A DNA stretch of 58,802 nt, from contig MU833266.1 in the NCBI GenBank assembly GCA_029204225.1, positions 1 through 58,802 of the forward strand, in the 5' to 3' direction. Position numbers and translations under genes: made by a program. The notes below the pieces were generated by a model. That model searched no databases and was not told where the DNA came from. It saw only the letters and a program-made list of their open reading frames with translations. The stretch is from Diphasiastrum complanatum (lineage: Eukaryota; Streptophyta; Lycopodiopsida; Lycopodiales; Lycopodiaceae). Shown one piece after another: positions 1-12,399 of the stretch (positions are counted from its first letter, which is position 1; every line of letters begins with the position of its first letter).

Positions 1-1290
1 AAAGAACATTGTCTAGATCTACTTTTTTAGATGATCCTAGACATAAAGGAATGGATCCAACAACTACAATCTCACATTCTTGATCACTTGCAATGTAGAA
101 AATCTCTTAGAACTATTGTAAGAAAGTAGATTAGAAAAGTAGTCTTTTTGGTGAGGTCAGTGTGAGAGCCTGCCCCACTATCATTCCACCAAGTTCTTGA
201 TTAGATTGGTTGTGGTGAGATACCAGTCAAGGATAGATTTCCTTCTTCCTCCTCCTCAAGCACAAGATGGCCTTGATGTGTCCCTTCTCTTGGGCATGTC
301 TTCTTCTTGTAGCACTCGGATGCAAAATGTCCCTTTTACCACAAAGAAGAAACACTTTCGCTCTTCTTGTCCTTCTTGGCTCTTGGCCTTTGGAACTTGA
401 TGTTCCATCTTTGTTTCCATCTCCATGTCTTGAGTCTTCTTTGGATGGAACTTCTTCTTCTTTCCTTTCAAAGAAAAGTTAGCTTTTTCGATCACCATCA
501 TTCGAGAGAAGATAGGAGACTCATCCTACTTTTGATAGTGAGAGCATGCTACTCTCCTGCTCTAACAAGCACTACTTTGAGAGTTTTTCAATACTATGAA
601 TGTGAATCTTGTATAGCAAAAGGTTGAACAAGGATTGGGAATAATCATCACCTAAATGATTTGATACTAATTCATCATCTTTGATTTTATCATCTATAGA
701 AGACAACTCCTTATTCAAAGAATTGATCCTAAAGACATAATTTTGGGCACTTTTCACTACTTTCCTTTCATGTTTTGAAGGATTTGATTCCTAAGCATGA
801 GTATCCTTGAAGTGTTTTTTGGATCCATAAATTGCTTTTTAATGAATCCCATGCTCTTTGGATGTAGTACAAGATGAATTTCTTTCAAAAGTCATTACTT
901 ACATTCATTTTATGCAATGTAATGCAACTCTACATCTCTTTTTGTACTTTGCCAACCAACTCTTCTTCCTCAAGTACAATGTCATAGAAGATCATGAAGT
1001 ACAATTAAGGACTCCATTCGAACTACCCAGTAGCATAATTAGTGGATGTAGAGCCTTTCACTATGCTTCAAGCAAAAAACACCCATAGATGCCGATTTTT
1101 TAATGTGAAAAGCACTAGAAACTCTTATGGTTTCTCTAACAAATCTGAACGTTAAAGTCTTCTAGCAATTAGAAAGCTTATAGACACAATCCTATCACTC
1201 ATGAACCAATCTAGAATGATGGAAATTTAGATTCTAGTCTCAAACTTGCAAAATCACTCCTTGATCTATGATTTTTAGCAATTTCTCCTC
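1..1290 (-). pseudogene. Copia gag-protease remnant (element A), cut by window edge
   Basis: This is the 5' coding part of a Ty1/copia polyprotein on the minus strand, broken into several frames. Around 572-757 it encodes a UBN2-type gag segment (YVFRINSLNKELSSIDDKIK). Near 300-350 there is a damaged CCHC knuckle (KCFFCGK). At about 160-184 lies the aspartic protease start WNDSGAGSH, keeping the D-S-G catalytic triad. The last bases, read on the minus strand, give SIPLCLGSSKK, which also occurs in the intact element N, so the two belong to related families. Frames change repeatedly, so no intact protein is made. The rest of pol would lie beyond position 1. Its PBS and 5' LTR follow at 1688. 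Confidence 0.75.
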
Positions 1291-1687
1291 TTCAACTTCA
1301 ACATACACACAAAAAAATCAGAGAAGATCAATTAATGCACCTAATTCAAGCTTTAATTTAATTTTTTGGTTGATCTAATCCAAGAACTATTCAAGGGATT
1401 AGATTCACTATAGAAAATGCTTAATTTTGCACCAGAAATCACTCAAATTGGGGTATGTGAGTCAAATTGTAGAAATTTTTGAAATTTCTCAATAAATAAA
1501 TGGAGCTGTACGGGCTCACACGTGTGAAAAGGGTTCCTACAGCCACAACAAGCTCTGGACCAACAATTTTGAGGATAGCTATCAAATCCAACTCGCTACA
1601 CAAAATTTGACTAGTTTCTTAAGAAACTGCTAATTTTGGCTTTGATTTGGATCAACCCTATCAATTTCAACAAAACCTCTTGTACTT
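1291..1687. other. Untranslated leader of element A, no gene
   Basis: AT-rich sequence between the gag remnant and the PBS of element A. No coding potential is visible. It holds one CACACGTGTG palindrome at 1517-1526. Confidence 0.4.
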
Positions 1688-2890
1688 GCTCTGATACCAT
1701 GTGGGAAAAGTACAAAATGGACCAAGAGTGGATCCTAATCTGATCCTCAAGAGGGATTGGTTGTCAGATTACTTGATCTATCAATCTACTTGAGATTAAG
1801 ATCAATTCTAGACACAAAACCCTAACAAGAACAATCATTAATTGAAGGTAGGTGTACTTTCTGGTTTCACACGTTGTGAAACACTATCTGAGTACGGACT
1901 CCAACCTGAAAATCAAGTACACATTGATAGAACCTCAAAACAATCAAAACAAATGTAGACAAATGGAGAGAATCACCCTAAATTGCTTCCAAAATCAAGA
2001 TTGATGTCTCACATTGATTATGGCCAAATAAGCCTCTATATATACACTTTTGGATCTCGAGGTACTGATCATGCATCAGATCTCACACATGTGAGGATGC
2101 CTTGTCACCATCATGCAATTTGACACTTGGATCAAAACTTTCCATTTTGGGCATTTTGGTCTAATTTCCTACTATATGAAGATCTTCATGGAAATCTTCT
2201 AGAAGTAAAAACTCGCCTACTTCAGCTAATTCCACACGTGTGAGTTGTCCTCTACACATGGGATGTGACACCTATTCAAAATATTTGGCTCATGCAATCA
2301 ATAGATTGGTGCCATGTGTCATATCTCTAGAAAACTAGTTTTTGGCCATTTTAGCCACTAGAACTTGAATGAAATCATATGTACAACATATATGATTATG
2401 GTACATTACAAGTACACTAGTTTCACAAGTGGGAACAGGCTCCACACATGTGTGTTTATCCTACATACAAGATTTTTGGCCTATACCAAGCTTACTTTTG
2501 CATTTTTCACATGCCCAAGGCCGATCCCTAGATTCTATTGAATCAAATCAAAAAGTGCCACTCAAATTTTGGACCTCTCCCTACCCTCTTTAAGAGCTTA
2601 TAACTCCTGATAGACACATCAGATTGATTTGGGATCAATTGCAGTGGAAAGTACACTTCATAAGCTTTCTATCAAGCTATAACATCAATATCTTTGGACC
2701 AAATAACAAGGAATTAAAGATGTCGGAATTCTAAAATTCCGTACAATGTCAATTCTGATCTGAAAATTCAGTTTCTATCCTCTTTGAGCCAAACACTTTT
2801 CAAGAAAGGTAAAGAAAAGTGATAAACTGCTTTTTTGCTTGAATTGGGCTCACAAATTTTTAAACAATCAAAGATAATAGCATGCAAAGT
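1688..2890 (-). repeat. PBS and 5' LTR of element A
   Basis: On the minus strand, 1699-1688 reads TGGTATCAGAGC, complementary to the 3' end of initiator tRNA-Met, the usual copia primer site. The LTR therefore begins at 1700 with TG on the plus strand (TGTGGGAAAAG). Its far end is not fixed; it must lie before the next PBS at 2898. It carries several G-box-like palindromes: an imperfect one at 1868-1878, then 2084-2093, 2233-2242 and 2443-2454. No matching 3' LTR is in the window. Confidence 0.55.
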
Positions 2891-2897
2891 TTAATTT

Positions 2898-3455
2898 GGC
2901 TCTGATACCATGACAAAATTTCCAGCTAGTTCACACGTGTGGGGAATGATCCTCAAGTGTGAATGATCTTATTAAGCTTTATGATTAGCACACAAACTGA
3001 TTCTAGATTGAATATTAAGATCTAGTACAGAATTTAATGGCTTAATCACAATCTAGCATGCTAAGAATCAAAGAATGATAGCCTTGATAAACAAGAGAGA
3101 GAAAGTACAAGAATTTAATGCATTCGCATAACCTCAACTTGAGTTAGAGAGAGAAAGAGAGAGAGCAATATTCAAGGAAATGATAGTGTAGATCCAAATG
3201 GCATGGAATATCTTCAAAGCTTGGTTCTTCATCAAAGAATATGAGAATGTCTACAAATATTTATAGAGTTTGAGGTAGCTTCAGGTAGAACCACATCCAT
3301 CCAACTTCCATCCACATCTATAAGTGAAAACTAGAGTATTAGTGACATTTGTCACTTCTCATGCATGCATTTCTACCTACTTTTACCAAGTGTCATTTTT
3401 CCAACTAGAATTGTACAAATCATCATGCATGTGTCTATTTCACTTTCTGCATGCC
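2898..3455 (-). repeat. PBS and LTR of a second copia remnant (A2)
   Basis: A second initiator-Met PBS is at 2898-2910 (minus strand), and an LTR starts at 2911 with TGACAAAATTTCC. It probably ends near 3455 at a CA, where sequence switches abruptly to copia RT coding sequence. It contains CACACGTGTG at 2932-2941 and a purine-rich GAGA stretch near 3150. Only this LTR and a short leader remain. It seems to have landed in the RT of the element to its right. The end is inferred from the break in RT homology, not from a paired LTR. Confidence 0.45.
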
Positions 3456-4690
3456 TATATCGATTCAGCCTTCCTTCAGCATCGTACTTCGCCTTGAATA
3501 TCCATTTGCATGGAATTGGATTTCTCCCCTTTGGCAACTCAGTGACTGTCCACATTTGATTCTCTAACAAAGAATTGAATTTAGTGTTCATTGCTGCTTT
3601 CCATTGATCAGCATTAGGGTAGACATTGTCTTCGATACTATGTTTGGTTCATGAATGAAGTAGCAGGCTGCATTGTCCATAAATTTGGATGGAGGTTGTC
3701 TTGGTCGATTTGATCTTCTTGGTTGAGTCTCGACCCCCTGATGTGATTCGTCCTATTGAAGTTATGTATCTAAGTTTATATCGATTTCTTGATTTTCGAT
3801 CATGTTGTCTTTTTTGATACCTGTATCGAAAAAAATTTCAATACCTAGATCAGAAACCTCTAATAAATCGATTTTCCACAAAGATGACATCTCTGCTCGT
3901 GAATAATTTTTCTGTTTCCAGATTGTAGAGCTTGTATGCCTTGTGATCTGGGGAGTAGCCAACAAAAATCAATTTTATGCTTTTGTCATCTAGCTTCTTC
4001 TTGAGATCTTTAGAGATCTGAGCATAAGTGATGCAACCAAATACTCTAATGTTTTTGAGTGATGGTTTTGATCTTGTCCACACCTCATAAGGTGTCTTGC
4101 CATTTAAGGCTTTGGTGATGGATCAATTTTGTAGGTAGGCGGCTGTAGTAACAGCTTTTGTCCAAAATTTCTTCGGAAGAGAGGCATGGGCCAACATGCT
4201 CTTAGCACTTTCGATAAGTGTTCGAGTCTTCCTTTCAGCTACACCATTGGACTGAGGTGAGTAGCTTGTTGTGAATTGTTGATGTATTTTGTTGGCCTTA
4301 CAAAACTCTTTAAATTCGGTGGAGATAAATTCTCCCCCTCCATCTGTGTGTACAGTTTTAATCTTCCTCTAGGTCTGATTTTTAGTAGATGCCTTGAACT
4401 ACGTGAAGAACTTGAATGCCTCTGATTTGTTCTTCAGGAAGTAGGTTGTAGTCCTTCGAGAGAAGTCATTGATGAAGGTTACGAGGTATAGAGCTCCCCC
4501 TTTAGAAGTAGTCTGCACTGGGCCACAGATGTCGCTATGTATAAGATTGAGCAGGCCCTTGGAAGCATAAACTGAGTCTGAAAAGAACGAACTTCTTGTA
4601 TGCTTGTTGATTATATAGCTTTCACATGGAGAAGTTGCCAACAACAGGTAGATCTACACGAAGGGCGCATGGGTTCTAGAACATAAACCA
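3456..4690 (-). pseudogene. Copia integrase-RT remnant (A3)
   Basis: Minus-strand copia pol fragment. Reading 5' to 3' on that strand: integrase start near 4644 (HSDICGP, then FINDFSRRTT), integrase core through about 4100 (QSNGVAERKTRTLIESAKSM, with interruptions), integrase C-terminal region at 4083-3850 (KPSLKNIRVFGC, IFVGYSPDHKAYKLY), then the RT start at about 3591-3470 (WTVTELPKG, CKWIFKAKYDAEG). RT breaks off at NRY near 3465, where the A2 LTR begins. Gag and protease are absent. Stops and frame changes make it non-functional. The QSNGVAER motif and the CKWIFK block leave little doubt about the family. Confidence 0.8.
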
Positions 4691-5033
4691 ATCCACTAAT
4701 CATGACTAGTGTCCAAAAAGGCGTCAACAATAATTCTCCCTATGCTTTTTACATTGGGTGAAAACCGAAGTGTTAGACTTCACACTTATTTGAGCCGATG
4801 CTCTTGGATGAGTGTTTTGGTCTTCCGAACTTTGAAGCTTTCACACTTTCAAGTCCATTCTCACATATTAATTGGAAAAAAAATTCTTCCAAAGCCCAAA
4901 TAATGAACAGTTGTGGATGTCAAACATTCTACTAGGGTGAATGCTTCATACAAGGGAAATGAGGGCAAGTTTTTTGGCAAATTGGATTTCAATTGAGGTT
5001 AGAGTCAAATTGACAAGGAGCTTAATGTGTAAG
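4691..5033. other. No gene seen
   Basis: AT-rich sequence between the A3 remnant and the tandem duplication. No domain, LTR or repeat was recognised. Short open frames here are not coding-like. Confidence 0.4.
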
Positions 5034-6079
5034 AAGATTTTATCATGTATGGCAAAAAGTTAAAGAAAGCTAAAAAATAGAAAGGGAATTGCTAAAAGGG
5101 ATCATAGAATGGGAGCATATCGCATGCTTAAATAAATCAATAACTTCAAACAAATGTAAAGTGGACTTTGTGCTTTTGGAAACGTAAACTAAAATGGTGG
5201 AACATTTGTTGAAATCTAACAAAGATTTATGGTCTGAGAGGAACAATTAGAAAAGACTAAATGATAAATGGCTCTTTGGCAAAACATTGAAAGATTTTGG
5301 CTACAAAGATAATTTCATCATATTTTGGTGGCAACAATATCTAGTAAATTATGTTTAGTGTAAAGTGGAAAGTGAAGTACACAGAGGCTTCTTGGATATC
5401 CAAATTTGCATCCATCAACAAATTCGATGCAAAATAGAAAAGCTTAGATGGTTTTCTTGTAAGGATAACTGAAGGAAAATTTGAAGATTATATTCAATGT
5501 CAAAATTCACTCAAATACATAAAGCGAAAGTGAAACAAATGAAAATAGAATTAGATTAAAAAACTAAACAGAGTAACGTTATTCAACTCATATTACATCA
5601 AAACTCAACAAACCAAAATCAACAATGAATGAAAACAAAAAAGAGTATTTCATAGACTAGAAAATAGTATCCAACTACAAAAGAAATGTAGTTACAAAAT
5701 CAACTCATGTAAATACATTAGCATCTACTTTGATAGTTACAAAATGTGATTTTATACAAAAAGCTCTCTAATCTTATTAAAAAAGAACTAGAAAATAAAA
5801 ATAAACGTACATTGATTCAAAAAACCGTTTGAACACCCTGTTTTTTTTTTTTTTGGAAAAATTGATATTCTAGCTTTTATGGAAAAAAATTTAGTAGAAT
5901 ATCGATTTTTGGAACAAAAATGTGCTAGCAATACTTAAAAATTAGTATATTGCAAGCTTTGCTACGAGTTTGCTGTGAAAATTTTAGATCCAAAGATAAT
6001 TCTAAATGTAGATCTAGGCCAAGTATAGTTGCATCAACAATCACTTCCCTTGATGATGTTAGGCAATTTCTGCACTAGC
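5034..6079. repeat. Tandem duplication, unit 1
   Basis: This block recurs as 6082-6285 plus 9700-10410. The first part (5034-5141) matches 6082-6285, except that the second copy has about 97 extra bases in the middle. The last part (5375-6079) matches 9700-10410 with scattered substitutions and small indels. Intervening sequence (5142-5374) has no counterpart. No coding sequence is visible in it. Confidence 0.65.
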
Positions 6080-6081
6080 GT

Positions 6082-6285
6082 AAGATTTTATCATGTACGG
6101 CAAAAAGTTAAAGAAAGCTAAAAAATAGAAAATAGGTTGAAGGTGGATCATTATAATAAAATATGGTCATCTAAACATTGGGACTTAATAACAAAAGTTG
6201 AATGATTTTGAAGCTTCTTGCTACTAGGGGAATTGCTAAAAGGGATCATAGAATGGGAGCATATCTCATGCTTAAATAAATCAAT
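6082..6285. repeat. Tandem duplication, unit 2, left part
   Basis: Begins with AAGATTTTATCATGTA and ends with AAATAAATCAAT, matching 5034-5141 plus a 97-base segment. It stops exactly where the truncated integrase of element B starts. Confidence 0.6.
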
Positions 6286-8135
6286 GTGCATGATGTAGCA
6301 TTGATCTGGCTGAGAAGAGTTCGGTTCTTCATTTATGCAGTCTCGTTCTGTTGAGGTGAATAGGAAGTAGTGAACTATCTTTTGATGCCATGTTCAGCCA
6401 GGTAGTCGGACATCTCATTGGAGATGTTTTCACCACAACCATCAGTTTGGAGTGCCTTCACTCTCCTAGACATTTGTGTCTCAGCCATGGCCTTGAATCT
6501 CTTGAAGCATTCAAAGGCTTCAAATTTGTGCTTAGTAAACATGATTGTAGACCATCTGGAGTAATCATCTATGAAAGTGATAAAATAGACTGCATCTCCT
6601 AAGGATGGAGTTAACATTGGACCACAGAGATTGCTATGTACAAGATCTAGTACATGCCTTGATTTGATGGAATGTGATTTTGGAAACTTGCTTCTAGAGT
6701 GCTTCCCATAGATGCATGATTCACAAAAGAAAGATTTTCTATCTAATGAAGACAGGAAATTCAAACCATCAACTAAATTATTACAAAGCATATAAGAAAG
6801 TGGTCTTGTATTCATCTGTCCAAATCGACTATGCCACAGAACGACATTGTTGTTCACATTTCATTAGAGATACTAGCTAATGCAACTGAAATAGAGAGTA
6901 CGTAAAGGTTCCTGACTCTAGTGCATGTAGACAGAGGAGTATCTTCCTTGAGTATTGTACACTGCTCAGATGAGAAAGTAACAGTGTAGCCCTCATCAGT
7001 AATTTTAGAGACTAATAATAGGTTCTTTGATAGCTGAGGAACGTGAATGATGTTGGGAACACAAATGGATAGATTGTTGTTGAATGTGATCTGGACTGTT
7101 CCTTTGTCTTCCATGCGTATGGTGTTTGAATCTCTGAGATATATAAATTGGTCTCTGCTGTAAACTGTGTACTCCGTAAACCATTCCTTGCGAGAGGTCA
7201 TGTGTTGGGTAGCGTTGTTGTCCAGGTACCAGCTATCACAATCTTCGTTGCTGTTGTAAGCCATTAACAAATGTGTGTCTTGCGCCTTGAAGTCCACCGT
7301 GTTGGAGGAGTCTGGCTGTTGTTGTTGTTGCTCTTTTTTTGTCTCATTGTAGATCCTGATGCGACACTCCTTGATGTCGTGATTAGCTCTTTTGCGATAT
7401 CTGTAGAAGAGCTTCTTCTGCGATCCACCATGCTAAGTCTGAGCGTGAGGCTTCTGCTGTTGTTGTTGCACTTGATTCTTTCCCTTGGCATTATCTTTCT
7501 TCTTGGTGTATAGAGCCATGGATTTGTCCTTGATGGACAGGCTGCTAGTCTTTCTCCACATTTCTTCTTGAAGAAGATGACCAATCACCTTTTGAAAGGT
7601 GAGGTCCGGTTGTGTGGAGATCATCACCACAAAGTGCTCATAGGACTTTGGAAGAGAAGAAAGCAAGGTCATAACGGCATCAACATCTTGAATAGAACAT
7701 CCTACAGTTGATAACTGATCTAACAGGGACTTGAAGCTGTTGATGTGAGAAGTGATGGCAGTAGAATTAGACAGGCTAAGGGTAAAGATCTTCCTTCTAA
7801 AATGTAATCTCGTGGTTAAATCGTGAGTCTCATAGAGACTTGATAAAAAGTCCAGTGCTTCCTTAGAGGTTTTGCACGTGGTAACGTGAGATATTTGGGA
7901 GTTGGCCAGATTTAGTGTGATACATGCTAAGGCCTTTTGATCTTTGATCCTCCAGGCCTTTGCTTGATCACCATCTGGTTTCAGGTCTGCACCTTCTACT
8001 ACATCCCAAAGATCTCTATCTATCAACATCATTCTAAGTTTCAACTTCCAAATGTAGAAGTTAGAACCATTGAACTTGTCAATGACTTTAGCTTTACTGA
8101 GTGATGAAGAGAGCTACCTATATGAGACATGATAA
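6286..8135 (-). pseudogene. Copia gag-protease-integrase remnant (element B)
   Basis: Minus-strand copia polyprotein lacking its 3' half. Gag runs from about 8100 to 7433; its first residues (KVIDKFNGSNFYIWKLK) and the 203-codon open frame from 8044 (DRDLWDVVEG, SLPKSYEHFVV) are typical UBN2 gag. A glutamine run precedes the frame break at 7433. The next frame (7297-6854) has the protease start WYLDNNATQHM, in which the family's D-S-G is D-N-N. From 6857 to 6375 comes the GAG-pre-integrase zinc region (CESCIYGKHSRS) and the integrase core (VHSNLCGP, FIDDYSRW, LQTDGCGE). It ends near 6300 within integrase; RT and RNase H are missing. The damaged protease site suggests it was already inactive. 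Confidence 0.8.
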
Positions 8136-8182
8136 CAATATACAAATAGAACAAACTTAATCTCTCGGTTTATTTGGACTAA

Positions 8183-9699
8183 GCTCTGAAACCAATCTGA
8201 TGGGGCAAGAGAGATAGGAAGAATGAGAACGGAGAAGAGAGCAAGAATATTGCGAAACAGCTCTCTTGTTCTAATCGGCTGCTAGGTGCAAAAACAGTCT
8301 AATAGACAGCTTCTGCTAAAGATAATCACAGCTTTATGTGTTCTGATTGCCCAACAAGATCTTAAAAATTAATTCATACTTTAAAACGAGAGTATAGTCC
8401 ACCGAAGAGATTAGAGATGGTTTGTGTGTGGTACTACTGAAATCAAATTCAATGTGAAGTATAGTTTTGAAATGAATGGAAGAGCAATATGATATCAAGA
8501 GTTCCTTAGGCGTCAAAGATAGCCATCGTCTGATTAGAAACTGAGGAGTCGTAGACATCCGTGTAAGGATCAAAGTGAGTATACAAGCACGATCAAACAA
8601 CAATGAAAGTGCATTCAATCACAACAAGCATTCATCTACGTTATACACAAATAGAAAAACTGTTGTTGTTATATTACACTAAAGCACAATACAAATAGCA
8701 ACTACAACCAAAAATTGACGGCGTAATTGGGAGGGTCAAATAATACGTCTCATGGATGGAGCAACCACCCATCTGTGCTTGGATGATCTATTTATAAATT
8801 TCATTCGTGTATTAATTACATTGAATGTTTGTCACCTAATTGGGAAAGTCGTTGTACTTGGAAGTATATGGCTTCTGTGACAACTTTGCATAGTGTATAC
8901 GGTCAACGAATCAGGATCGTTGTTGCAGATGAGGACGTCGCAAAATCTCTCACTTCGCATTTTACGTGAAGTGATTTTCTCTCACTTCGCAAATTACGAA
9001 CGTTCCTCGTTCATTTTAGACGACCTTCGGCATTTTTCTCTCTCTTCGGGTTTTTGCGAAAAAGCCGAAGGTGTCCTAAATAATTTTAAGACACCCTTAG
9101 AAAGTTGAAGGTGCCCTCCAAAAAGCGAAGATCTATGTAACAGTTTGACTTTCTCGCCTTCGGAAAAAAGTGAAGAATCCGAAGGTACCTTAAAGTGCCC
9201 TTAAAAAAGTTGGCGAAGGTGCCTTTAACAGTTTAACTCTTAAAAATAGAGGACCTTCTAGAATCTATCTTTTTTCGCATTTTTTGAAAAATGCGAAAAA
9301 GCCGAAAGTGTTGAAAAATAGTTAAACTTTTGAACTGTGAACATGTTTGACTTCTTCAAAATAGTCGAACGGAAGAAGTCGAAGGTAAGTGTTGCATTTT
9401 TCGGGAAAGTGCAAAAAATACAAATTGTGCAACACTTAGTGTATTTCTACAGACTGTCCAAAAAGTAATGTAAATCTGCAGACTTGTTCTAAATGCAAGT
9501 TTGTGGAAGTCCTTGAAGAAAGCCAAGTTTTCAATGACTTGAAATTATTAAACTTAACATCTGAACTGAAATTTATAATGGGATTGGTTACCCTTTTGTT
9601 GGCGATCAGCCGAAAGTCCGTGTTGTAGACGTTCTTCAAGTAATTAGCTGTCTAAGTTATGATTCACCAAGGAGGCAACTGTGGGCTTAATTTTCAACA
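8183..9699 (-). repeat. PBS and 5' LTR of element B
   Basis: The PBS at 8183-8194 reads TGGTTTCAGAGC on the minus strand, one mismatch from the initiator-Met form. The LTR probably runs 8198 (TGATGGGGC) to 9699 (TTTTCAACA), about 1.5 kb. The right border is where unit 2 of the local duplication resumes. The part around 8930-9400 is unusual: it repeats GCGAAG, CGAAGGTG and TTCGCA many times in both orientations and contains an inverted repeat at 9271-9300 (TTTTTCGCATTTTT and its complement). Confidence 0.5.
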
Positions 9700-10410
9700 A
9701 AGTACACAGAGGCTTTTTGGATATCCAAATTTGCATCCATCAACAAATTCGATGCAAAATAGAAAAGCTTAAATGGTTTTCTTGTAAGGATAACCGAAGG
9801 AAAATTTGAAGATTATATTCAATGTCAAAATTCACTCAAATACATAAAGCAAAACAAATGAAAATATGGAGACAATGTAGTTGAATGAGAATTAGATTAA
9901 AAAACTAAATAGAGTAACCATTATTTAACTCATATTATAGCAAAACTCAACAAACCAAAATCAACAATGAATGAAAACAAAAAAAGAGTATTTCATAGAC
10001 TAGAAAATAGTATCTAACTACAAAACAAATGTAGTTACAAAATTAACTCATGTAAATACATTAGTGTCTACTTTGATAGTTACAAAATGTGATTTAATAC
10101 AAACTCTCTAATCTCATTGAAAAAGAACTAGAAAATAAAAATAAATGTACATTGATTCGGAAAACCATTTGAACACCCTTTTTTTTCTAGAAAAATTGAT
10201 ATTCTAGCTTTTGTGGAAAAAAATTTAGTAGAATATCGATTTTTGGAACAAAAATTTGTTAGTCATACTTAGAAATTAGTATATTTCAAGCTTTGCTGCG
10301 AGTTTGCTATGAAAATTTTAGATCCAAAAATAATTCTAAATGTAGATCTAGGCCGAGTATAGTTGCATCAACAATCACTTCCCTTGATGCTAGGCAATTT
10401 CTACACTAGC
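9700..10410. repeat. Tandem duplication, unit 2, right part
   Basis: Direct copy of 5375-6079, beginning AAGTACACAGAGGCTT and ending ACACTAGC. Substitutions and small indels show that the copies are not recent. No gene inside. Confidence 0.65.
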
Positions 10411-10592
10411 TCACTAGTTTAATGAAAATCACTTACCAAAATGAAATAGAACAAAGCCTAATCAAAATATGTATCCTAAACTTTCGTCTTTTTCTTCATC
10501 TGTGCAAATTTGCGTGTAAATATGCAGCATGAATGGAGGCAGATTAAAATGGGATTTAAAGAGAGTAGAGGGAATAAATCAAACACCCCCCC

Positions 10593-11195
10593 TTAATATG
10601 GATTCGTGAATGCCTTGATCTTCAGACTGAGCAATGCACAAAATTTGTTGTGTGCATTAACACTGAGTGCTTTCGTGAAGATGTCTGCAACCATGTCCTG
10701 CGTTCCACAGTACGTTAAGCTTATCTCTCTGTCGAGAACCTTGTCCATGATGTAGTGATATCTGATCTCAATGTGCTTACTCCTAGAATGAAATCTAGGG
10801 TTGGCCGATAAGGCAATAGCACTTTGGTTATCACAAAACAAAATTGTAGGGTTGTACTGATACAGATTGATGTCTGACAGCAAATTTCTCAACCAAAATG
10901 CTTCCTTAATAGATTGAGAAGCGGCAATGTATTCTGCTTCAGTAGAAGAAAGTGCGATAGAGGTTTGCTTACGACTGTTCCACAAAATAGGACCGTCGTT
11001 GAAGAAGAATGTAAATCCAGATGTGGACTTACGATTGTTTGCATCTCCTGCCCAACTTGCATCAGAATAACCACTGAGCTGATGAAGATTGTTGTTGTTG
11101 ACATCTCCATAGCAGACGCACTGGTCCATGGTAGCTCGAATATACCTCATGACTTGAATAAGAGCCTTCCAATGGGTAATGCCAGGATTAGCCAT
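10593..11195 (-). pseudogene. Copia RNase H of element C
   Basis: A 200-codon open frame covering the end of RT and all of copia RNase H. Motifs: HWKALIQVMRYI, SGYSDASWAGD, RKSTSGF, the catalytic-region block ALSSTEAEYIAASQS, FCDNQSAIALS, RSKHIEIRYHYI and the C-terminal VADIFTKAL. It ends with a stop 8 bp from the polypurine tract, as is usual in copia. Taken alone this segment is intact, but its upstream pol frames are broken. It would degrade RNA in the RNA:DNA hybrid during reverse transcription. Confidence 0.85.
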
Positions 11196-11229
11196 TTATT
11201 GACTGAGTGAGCTAACAACAAAAGAGATA

Positions 11230-12223
11230 TCTGGCCTTGTACAGACCATTGTGTACATGAGAGATCCTAGTATCAATCGATAAAGATACTCTCTCATCTG
11301 CTCCTCTTTCTGCTTGGTCTGGGGACATTGGTCCTTTGACAAAGTCCTGGATCCATTGGTGAGTGAGCTAATTTACAATTCATCAAATTGTATCTGTTAA
11401 GAACATTATGAAGATACCTTTGTTGAGTGATGTAAATCAATCAATTTGCTCTATCTCTGTGGATTTGAATTCCCAGATAGAAGTGAGTTTCACCCAGATC
11501 AGTCATGTCAAATTCTGAGAATAGCATCTGTTTCGAATCCTTAACCATATTGGTATTGTTGCTGAAGAGCAACGTATCATCCACGTACAAGGTGATGATA
11601 ATGAAGAATTGCTGCACTGACTTCGAATAAATGTTGCAATCAGCAGTGCTTGGTTTAAATCCATGTTCATTGAGGAATGTGTTGATTCTCTAAAACCAAG
11701 CCCTGGAAGACTATTTCAAGTCGTACAGTGCTTTGTGGAGTTTACAGACATGATTCTTCATGCCTTCCAAAACGTATCCTTTGGGCTGGATCATGTAGAT
11801 ATCTTCTTGTATAACTCCATTCAAATAGGCTGTTTGTACATCAAGTTGATGTACTTCGAGGTCGGCAGCTACAACATAAGACAAGAGCATTCGGATCGAC
11901 AAATGTTTGACGATTGGACTAAAAGTCTCACTATAGTCGACATTCGAGATATGGGTGAATCCTCGTGCTACCAGTCTAGCCTTTATTCGAAAAATTGCTC
12001 CGTTGGCATTATATTTGAATTTAAAGATCCATTTGCAATCAATGATATTGCAGCCAATAGGAGCTTCAACTAACGACCATGTTTGATTCTTGATCAGAGA
12101 GGAATACTCTCTGTCCATGGCTTCTCTCCACAGATTAGAGTCTGGTTGGCTAAGTTCCTCTTCGATTGTCGTCATCAAGAGACAGGCAGACTCAGGAGTA
12201 TACCTTGTGGGCTGTGTGCGCAC
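11230..12223 (-). pseudogene. Copia reverse transcriptase of element C
   Basis: RT domain in several frames. The largest open part (12223-11711) has WREAMDREYSSLIKNQTWSL, CKWIFKFKYNANG, ARLVARGFTH, YSETFSPIVKH and VHQLDVQTAYLNG, then ends at HKALYDLK. The catalytic LYVDDTLLFSN lies near 11580 in another frame, so the active-site YVDD is intact. The thumb-side block YLHNVLNRYNL is near 11400. A frame break of some kind separates each block, so no RT can be made. Confidence 0.8.
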
Positions 12224-12399
12224 TCGGCTTGATCTTCTGGGATGATTCGACTAATGAAGTGCTCTTGGGACTTGTTGCTGGGTAGCAGCAACATCTTCGT
12301 CTGATTCGTTGTCTCGAAGTGGGTCGACAATACATATGCTTGAGCCAGAAGCTCGGATTGTCCTGTCAACGATGATGAAGGCTTTTCTTGAGCAATATC

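Noticed and set aside
256-482. Overlapping Leu/Phe-rich ORFs on both strands
   Set aside because: Shadows of the minus-strand copia gag/CCHC region.
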